DNA from: Chelativorans salis
GTDB taxonomy: Bacteria > Pseudomonadota > Alphaproteobacteria > Rhizobiales > Rhizobiaceae
Assembly (NCBI RefSeq): GCF_025336525.1
Contig: NZ_JAOCZP010000004.1
Location: 62,001-126,000, forward strand
Length of the DNA: 64,000 nt
Reading direction: 5' to 3'
Numbering within the stretch: the stretch's first letter is position 1; every line of letters starts with the position of its first letter. A program made the translations under genes and the position numbers. This document shows, one piece after another, positions 60,226 through 64,000 of this stretch. A model generated the notes under the pieces. That model had not been told where the DNA came from and made no database searches. It worked only from the letters and a program-made list of their open reading frames with translations.

Positions 60226-61614
60226 ATGGGAACGCCGATGAACACCGCAACCGCCTCCTTCCGGCCGCCGGCGCCGAGCCCGCGGCAAAAGCCGCCTTCC
60301 ACGCTACAGATGATGCGTATCGTCTACCGCAATCCGCTGGAGCTGTGGGGGGAGCCATCCTACAACGAACCGTGGATTTCGATCAGCGGCGGCATCGGCG
60401 GACCGCTCCTCATCGCTAATGACCCAGGCCTGATCCGCCATGTGCTGGTGGACAACGCGAAGAACTACAAGATGGCGCGCGTGCGCCAGAGGATTCTCCG
60501 CCCCATCCTGCGTGATGGCTTACTGACCGCCGAGGGCGACGTCTGGCGACGTTCGCGCAAGGCCATGGCCCCAGTCTTCACCCCGCGCCACATCGCCGGT
60601 TTCGCAGGACCCATGCTAAAAGAGGCTGAAGCCTTCGCCGCGCGCTACGAGGAGAGAATCGGCGGCACCACCGACGTTTCGCGTGACATGACGATGCTCA
60701 CCTTCGACATCCTCGCCGAGACACTGTTCTCCGGCGAGATCGCCGGTGAGCCGGACGGCTTTGCCCAGCAGGTCGACCGCCTGTTCGAGACCATGGGCCG
60801 CGTCGACCCGCTCGACCTTCTCGGCGCTCCTGACTGGCTGCCGCGTGTCACCCGGATTCTCGGCCGCAACTCGCTCGCCTTCTTCCGCGACATCGTCGCC
60901 CGTACCATGGAAATGCGAAAGGAGAAGCTGGCGCGGAAGGACGAAGCGCCGGAGGATTTCCTGACCCTCCTGCTCCGCGCCGAGGGGCCCGATGGCCTTA
61001 CCCGCCAGGAGATCGAGGACAACATCATCACCTTCATCGGCGCCGGTCACGAAACGACGGCGCGGGCGCTTGGCTGGACCTTCTATTGCCTCGCGAACCT
61101 GCCGGAGGAGCGGGCCCGCATCGAGGCTGAGATAGACGCGGTGCTCGCCGCTGAGCCGGATCCGGTGAAGTGGCTCGACCTGATGCCGCTCACGCGCGCC
61201 GCCTTCGAGGAGGCGATGCGGCTTTACCCACCGGCCCCTTCACTCAACCGCGAGGCCATCGATGAAGACACCTACGCAGACCTGGAGATCCCCAGGGGCA
61301 TGCAGGTGCTCGTCATGCCCTGGACGGTGCACCGCCATCGCAAGCTTTGGGACGATCCGGAGGCATATCGCCCTTCGCGCTTCCACCCCGAGAACCGAGA
61401 TGAGATCGACCGCTTCCAGTATCTCCCCTTCGGCGCCGGTCCTCGCGTATGCATCGGTGCTACCTTCGCCATGCAGGAAGCGGTCATCGCAATGGCCGTC
61501 CTGATGTCGCGATACCGCTTCGACCTTCTGCCCGAGACCAAACCCTGGCCGGTGCAAAAGCTCACCACACAACCGCAAGGCGGCCTGCCTATGCGGGTGA
61601 GCCGGCGCGGCTGA
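60226..61614 (+). CDS. Cytochrome P450
   Basis: A 462-residue P450 monooxygenase. The I-helix is ITFIGAGHETTARALGWTFY, the K-helix ExxR is EEAMRLYPPAP, the meander region is YRPSRFHPENRDEIDRFQYLPFG, and the haem loop is FGAGPRVCIGATFAMQEA with the axial Cys. The layout resembles the fatty-acid hydroxylase-like bacterial class. It has no fused reductase, and no ferredoxin gene adjoins it, so electrons must come from elsewhere. The ATG at 60226 is used; an ATG four codons later is possible. The substrate is unknown. Confidence 0.93.
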   Translation: MGTPMNTATASFRPPAPSPRQKPPSTLQMMRIVYRNPLELWGEPSYNEPWISISGGIGGPLLIANDPGLIRHVLVDNAKNYKMARVRQRILRPILRDGLLTAEGDVWRRSRKAMAPVFTPRHIAGFAGPMLKEAEAFAARYEERIGGTTDVSRDMTMLTFDILAETLFSGEIAGEPDGFAQQVDRLFETMGRVDPLDLLGAPDWLPRVTRILGRNSLAFFRDIVARTMEMRKEKLARKDEAPEDFLTLLLRAEGPDGLTRQEIEDNIITFIGAGHETTARALGWTFYCLANLPEERARIEAEIDAVLAAEPDPVKWLDLMPLTRAAFEEAMRLYPPAPSLNREAIDEDTYADLEIPRGMQVLVMPWTVHRHRKLWDDPEAYRPSRFHPENRDEIDRFQYLPFGAGPRVCIGATFAMQEAVIAMAVLMSRYRFDLLPETKPWPVQKLTTQPQGGLPMRVSRRG

Positions 61615-61634
61615 GGCACTGCCGGAAACCACCA

Positions 61635-62453
61635 TCAAGCCAGCGCGAAAACGCGTGCCGGCCCGCCCGACCCACCTCTTACCTTCGGTGCACCGACCAC
61701 CAGCGTCGCTCCACTTGCCGGCAGGGATTCCAGATTGGCGATGCATTCCAGACCCCAGCGCCCGGACGGCAGCCAGCTGTAGTGCACCGCAAAATCCTGC
61801 GAGGGTCCATGGTCGAGCGACAACGTGTCGACTGCAATGCCCTTGGTGCCCGTCTCCTCCATCAGCATCTCCGTCGCTTCGATATGGAAGCCGGGGAAAT
61901 GCATCGTCTTGCCGTCGTCTCCGACATTGCGGAACATGTCGCTCGAAACATGAGCACCCCAACCCGACAGCATGGCCACGCAGGCTCCGTCGGGAATCTC
62001 GCCGTTGGCAGAAATCCACGCCTCGATATCGCCCGGCGTCACCTGCGCATCCGGGTCCGCCGACGCCTTCTCGCGGATGTCGATGATGGCGAGTGGGCAG
62101 ACGAGATCGCCCACCGGGATTTCCGCCACCGACAGGCCATCCTCCGAGAAATGCAGCGGCGCATCCACGTGGGTGCCCGTATGTTCGTTGAGGCGCCACT
62201 CGTTGATGTTGAACTTGTGATCCGCGTAGTTGAACTTCTGGTCGATGAAGAGCTGCTGTTCCCCGAAGTAGGTGGGAAAGCCTTCGTGCAACTCATGAGT
62301 CATGTCTTCCACCCTGCCCGCGTCCTGCGCAAGCAAAGGCTTCGGCATGGACACCGCTGCAGCGGCGGCTCCTGCGGCGGCGGACGTGCGGAAGAAATCA
62401 CGACGGCTGAGCATGCGCGATTTAACGCTCTCGGTGACGCAATGATGACACAT
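61635..62453 (-). CDS. Exported cyclase-family (kynurenine formamidase-like) metallohydrolase
   Basis: A 272-residue protein with a twin-arginine signal, SRRDFFRTSAAAGAAAAAV, so it is exported folded. The mature part belongs to the cyclase/KynB family: DMTHELHEGFPTYFG, the metal-binding NEHTGTHVDAPLHFS (HxGTHxDxPxH), PVGDLVCPLAIIDI and the later ESLPASGATLVVGAPKV. A family member in the periplasm with a Tat signal is less usual than cytosolic KynB. The ATG at 62453 is chosen for its spacing to GGGGA; an ATG three codons upstream is possible. It converges on the P450 gene. Confidence 0.87.
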   Translation of the reverse strand: MCHHCVTESVKSRMLSRRDFFRTSAAAGAAAAAVSMPKPLLAQDAGRVEDMTHELHEGFPTYFGEQQLFIDQKFNYADHKFNINEWRLNEHTGTHVDAPLHFSEDGLSVAEIPVGDLVCPLAIIDIREKASADPDAQVTPGDIEAWISANGEIPDGACVAMLSGWGAHVSSDMFRNVGDDGKTMHFPGFHIEATEMLMEETGTKGIAVDTLSLDHGPSQDFAVHYSWLPSGRWGLECIANLESLPASGATLVVGAPKVRGGSGGPARVFALA

Positions 62454-62525
62454 GGCGCTCATTCCCCTGCTGGCTGTTTGAAGGGAACAGAATGCGCCTG
62501 CGCCCAATTCGGTGCAAGGGCTGGG

Positions 62526-62903
62526 TTAGCCGCCGGCGGTGTAGATGTTTTCCACGTGCACCGGCCAGCGCCGCGGAAGCACGGCCACCAGATCATAGCG
62601 CAGGCTGAGGCGGGCATGGTGTTGCTGGCGGGCGAGCCACAGGCTTGCGGCAGCGTCGATCCGCCGCTGCGCCATATATCCCACCGCCTCCATCGCCTGT
62701 TCCAACGTCGGCCGCGCCTTCACCTCGACGATGGCGATGAGATTGCCGCGCCGAGCTATGAGATCTATCTCGCCAAGAGGCGTGCGAAAACGCCGGGCGA
62801 TTATGCGGTAACCCTTCAGCGTCAGGGCAAGGGCTGCCAGCCACTCCCCGCGGTGGCCCTTGCGGTAGGCATGCTGCCGTTTCTTCAGCCCGTCAATCCC
62901 CAC
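62526..62903 (-). CDS. yraN: YraN-family endonuclease-like protein (UPF0102)
   Basis: A 125-residue protein with the PD-(D/E)XK-like fold of the YraN family. Conserved pieces are [51 protein letters not shown], with the Glu-Asp and ExK active-site positions, and [18 protein letters not shown]. Nearly always next to rsmI; here it starts 11 bp before the end of rsmI. Its cellular role is not established, though some work links it to DNA repair. Confidence 0.92.
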   Translation of the reverse strand: MGIDGLKKRQHAYRKGHRGEWLAALALTLKGYRIIARRFRTPLGEIDLIARRGNLIAIVEVKARPTLEQAMEAVGYMAQRRIDAAASLWLARQQHHARLSLRYDLVAVLPRRWPVHVENIYTAGG

Positions 62904-63804
62904 CCCGCCCCTCTTTCAAGTCCAGAAGCCGCTGGTAGAGCTCCGACTTCCTCCCCCCCGTCATGCGCGCGACCTCCCCCGCCGCCTTTGCCGCCGGCAT
63001 CTCGGCAGCGAGCGCCAGAAGCAGCCGATCCGTCTCCTGCGAATCCGCCGGTCCCGCCTCTCCGGGTGGCGCCACGCAGATTACCACTTCGCCCTTCGGC
63101 GCACCGGCTTCCGCATAGTGCGCGGCAAGGGCGTCCAGCGTCCCCCTCCGTACCTCCTCGAAAGCCTTTGTCAGCTCCCGCGCCACCACCGCTTGACGCT
63201 GGCCAAGGACGCTTTCCATAGCTCCCAGGCTCGCTGCCAGCCGCCGCGGTGACTCGAAAAACACGAGTGTCGCCGGCACCGCTATGAGGGCTTCAAGCCG
63301 GTTTTCACGTTGTTTTGACTTGGTAGGAAGAAAGCCGGCGAATAAGAAGGAATCCGTCGGCAGGCCGGAGGCCGTGAGCGCTGTTAGCACAGCCGAAGGA
63401 CCCGGCACCGGCACCACCCGCAGCCCCTTTTCCTGCGCCGCTTGCACCAAACGAAAACCGGGATCGGAGACGAGTGGCGTGCCGGCATCGCTGGCGAGCG
63501 CCACGCTCTTTCCCTCCTCGATCGCCGCGATCAAACGCGGAGTGGCCTCGGCCTCATTGTGCTCATGATAGGCTGTCATGCGCCGGCGGATGCCGTAGCG
63601 CTGCAACAGGATCCGCGTCACCCGCGTGTCCTCGCAGGCAAGCACATCGGCGCCGGAAAGTGTCTCCAGCGCGCGCAGTGTGATGTCGGAGAGATTGCCG
63701 ATGGGCGTAGCGACGAGGTAGAGCGCGGGTTGAAGCGGCGGAGCGGCAATATCCGCTCCGCCGACGATAAAGCTCTTCGGCTTTTCCGCTTCTCTCGGAT
63801 TCAC
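62893..63804 (-). CDS. rsmI: 16S rRNA (cytidine-2'-O-)-methyltransferase RsmI
   Basis: A 303-residue SAM-dependent methyltransferase that modifies C1402 in the decoding centre of 16S rRNA. The tetrapyrrole-methylase fold is shown by [88 protein letters not shown] and [13 protein letters not shown]. The start ATG at 63804 has a short N-terminal extension. It is coupled to yraN by overlap. Confidence 0.95.
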   Translation of the reverse strand: MNPREAEKPKSFIVGGADIAAPPLQPALYLVATPIGNLSDITLRALETLSGADVLACEDTRVTRILLQRYGIRRRMTAYHEHNEAEATPRLIAAIEEGKSVALASDAGTPLVSDPGFRLVQAAQEKGLRVVPVPGPSAVLTALTASGLPTDSFLFAGFLPTKSKQRENRLEALIAVPATLVFFESPRRLAASLGAMESVLGQRQAVVARELTKAFEEVRRGTLDALAAHYAEAGAPKGEVVICVAPPGEAGPADSQETDRLLLALAAEMPAAKAAGEVARMTGGRKSELYQRLLDLKEGRGGD

Positions 63805-63940
63805 GCCCGCCCTTCCGTGGCAGCTTTCCCCATACCAAGTTCTTTGGCATGGCTGCCCAGTGGTTGCAAACGTGCCCCTACGGAATGATAGCCGTCAGAT
63901 TGGCCTCAACGGCGCGGAAATAGACGGGAGAGCCGTCACA

Positions 63941-64000
63941 ATGGCAATTCAGTGCAGGCTAACCGGCTGCAGGTCATTCTCGAACGCTCCGGCGAGCGCG
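63941..64000 (+). CDS. Possible start of a downstream gene (cut by window edge)
   Basis: An ATG at 63941 with GGGAG ten bases upstream opens a frame that stays open to the window end, 20 codons (MAIQCRLTGCRSFSNAPASA). Genes for an LpoA-like penicillin-binding protein activator often lie divergent from rsmI, so this could be one, but the fragment is too short to identify. The rest of 63805-63940 shows no gene. Confidence 0.3.
   Translation, partial: MAIQCRLTGCRSFSNAPASA

Overview
The window looks like chromosomal DNA from a high-GC alphaproteobacterium of the Hyphomicrobiales (Rhizobiales), most like the Mesorhizobium/Chelativorans/Phyllobacteriaceae group. This rests on recognised gene families and on typical rhizobial signals: a dispersed GCGCATCG-type mosaic repeat, CpaB-F/TadBC pilus genes, a Mur-like Fur protein, two GGAAC-N16-CGTT (EcfG-type) promoters and two TTAA-N7-TTAA (CtrA-type) boxes. 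The species is an inference. I see no insertion sequence, phage, CRISPR array or integrase; the region is dense core chromosome with some accessory pieces. Coordinates and motifs were read by eye, and no database search was possible.

Layout. 1-6.8 kb: start of gyrB (reverse), an NDUFA9-like dehydrogenase, a TauE/SafE permease, a NodE/NodF-like ketosynthase and acyl carrier protein pair, a secreted protein, a sugar kinase with a D-lyxose isomerase, a stand-alone Lrp/AsnC effector domain and a Fur/Mur regulator. 6.8-13.1 kb: gnd, a stack of terminators, polA, a thioredoxin-like protein and rpe, with three dispersed palindromic repeats (the third at 13.2 kb). 13.3-20.7 kb: a complete histidine utilisation locus (hutC-hutF divergent from hutI-H-G-U) with twin HutC-type operators. 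20.7-25.7 kb: a cytochrome P460-like protein, an 890-bp stretch with no confident gene but strong RNA-like hairpins, then DUF1045-phnM-phnN and an adenosine deaminase. 25.7-29.5 kb: an ArsR regulator with four SRPBCC and two VOC proteins, then an acetyltransferase. 29.5-42.6 kb: coaBC, tRNA-Ser(GGA), msrA, an orphan BMP binding protein, an M20 dipeptidase, a short RNase D, a GGDEF-EAL protein, an acyltransferase, PBP1A, an SDR and a host-attachment-family protein. 42.8-47.9 kb: assimilatory sulfate reduction (cysG-DUF2849-cysI-cysH-DUF934) and rpsU. 48.0-56.5 kb: Tad/Cpa pilus genes cpaB-C-D-E-F-tadB-tadC. 56.6-59.9 kb: the zinc uptake locus znuC-znuB-zur divergent from znuA, with Zur-box-like palindromes. 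59.9-64 kb: csbD, a cytochrome P450, a Tat-exported cyclase-family protein, yraN and rsmI.

How the genes work together. The hut genes take histidine through urocanate, imidazolone propionate and formiminoglutamate to glutamate by the HutF/HutG branch. The cys genes make siroheme and reduce APS to sulfide. znuABC imports zinc under Zur. The cpa/tad genes supply the secretin, ATPase and inner-membrane platform of a Flp pilus, but the pilin, prepilin peptidase and minor pseudopilins are not here. DUF1045-PhnM-PhnN are late steps of C-P lyase phosphonate breakdown, without the lyase core. Regulatory DNA gives much of the novelty: operators, an apparently leaderless arsR promoter, two EcfG-like stress promoters and two CtrA-like boxes. 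No single obviously new system was found. The best candidates are the chromosomal NodE/NodF-like pair, whose carrier protein has His before the phosphopantetheine serine; the possible structured RNA near 21.65-21.94 kb; and the autoregulated ArsR/SRPBCC array.
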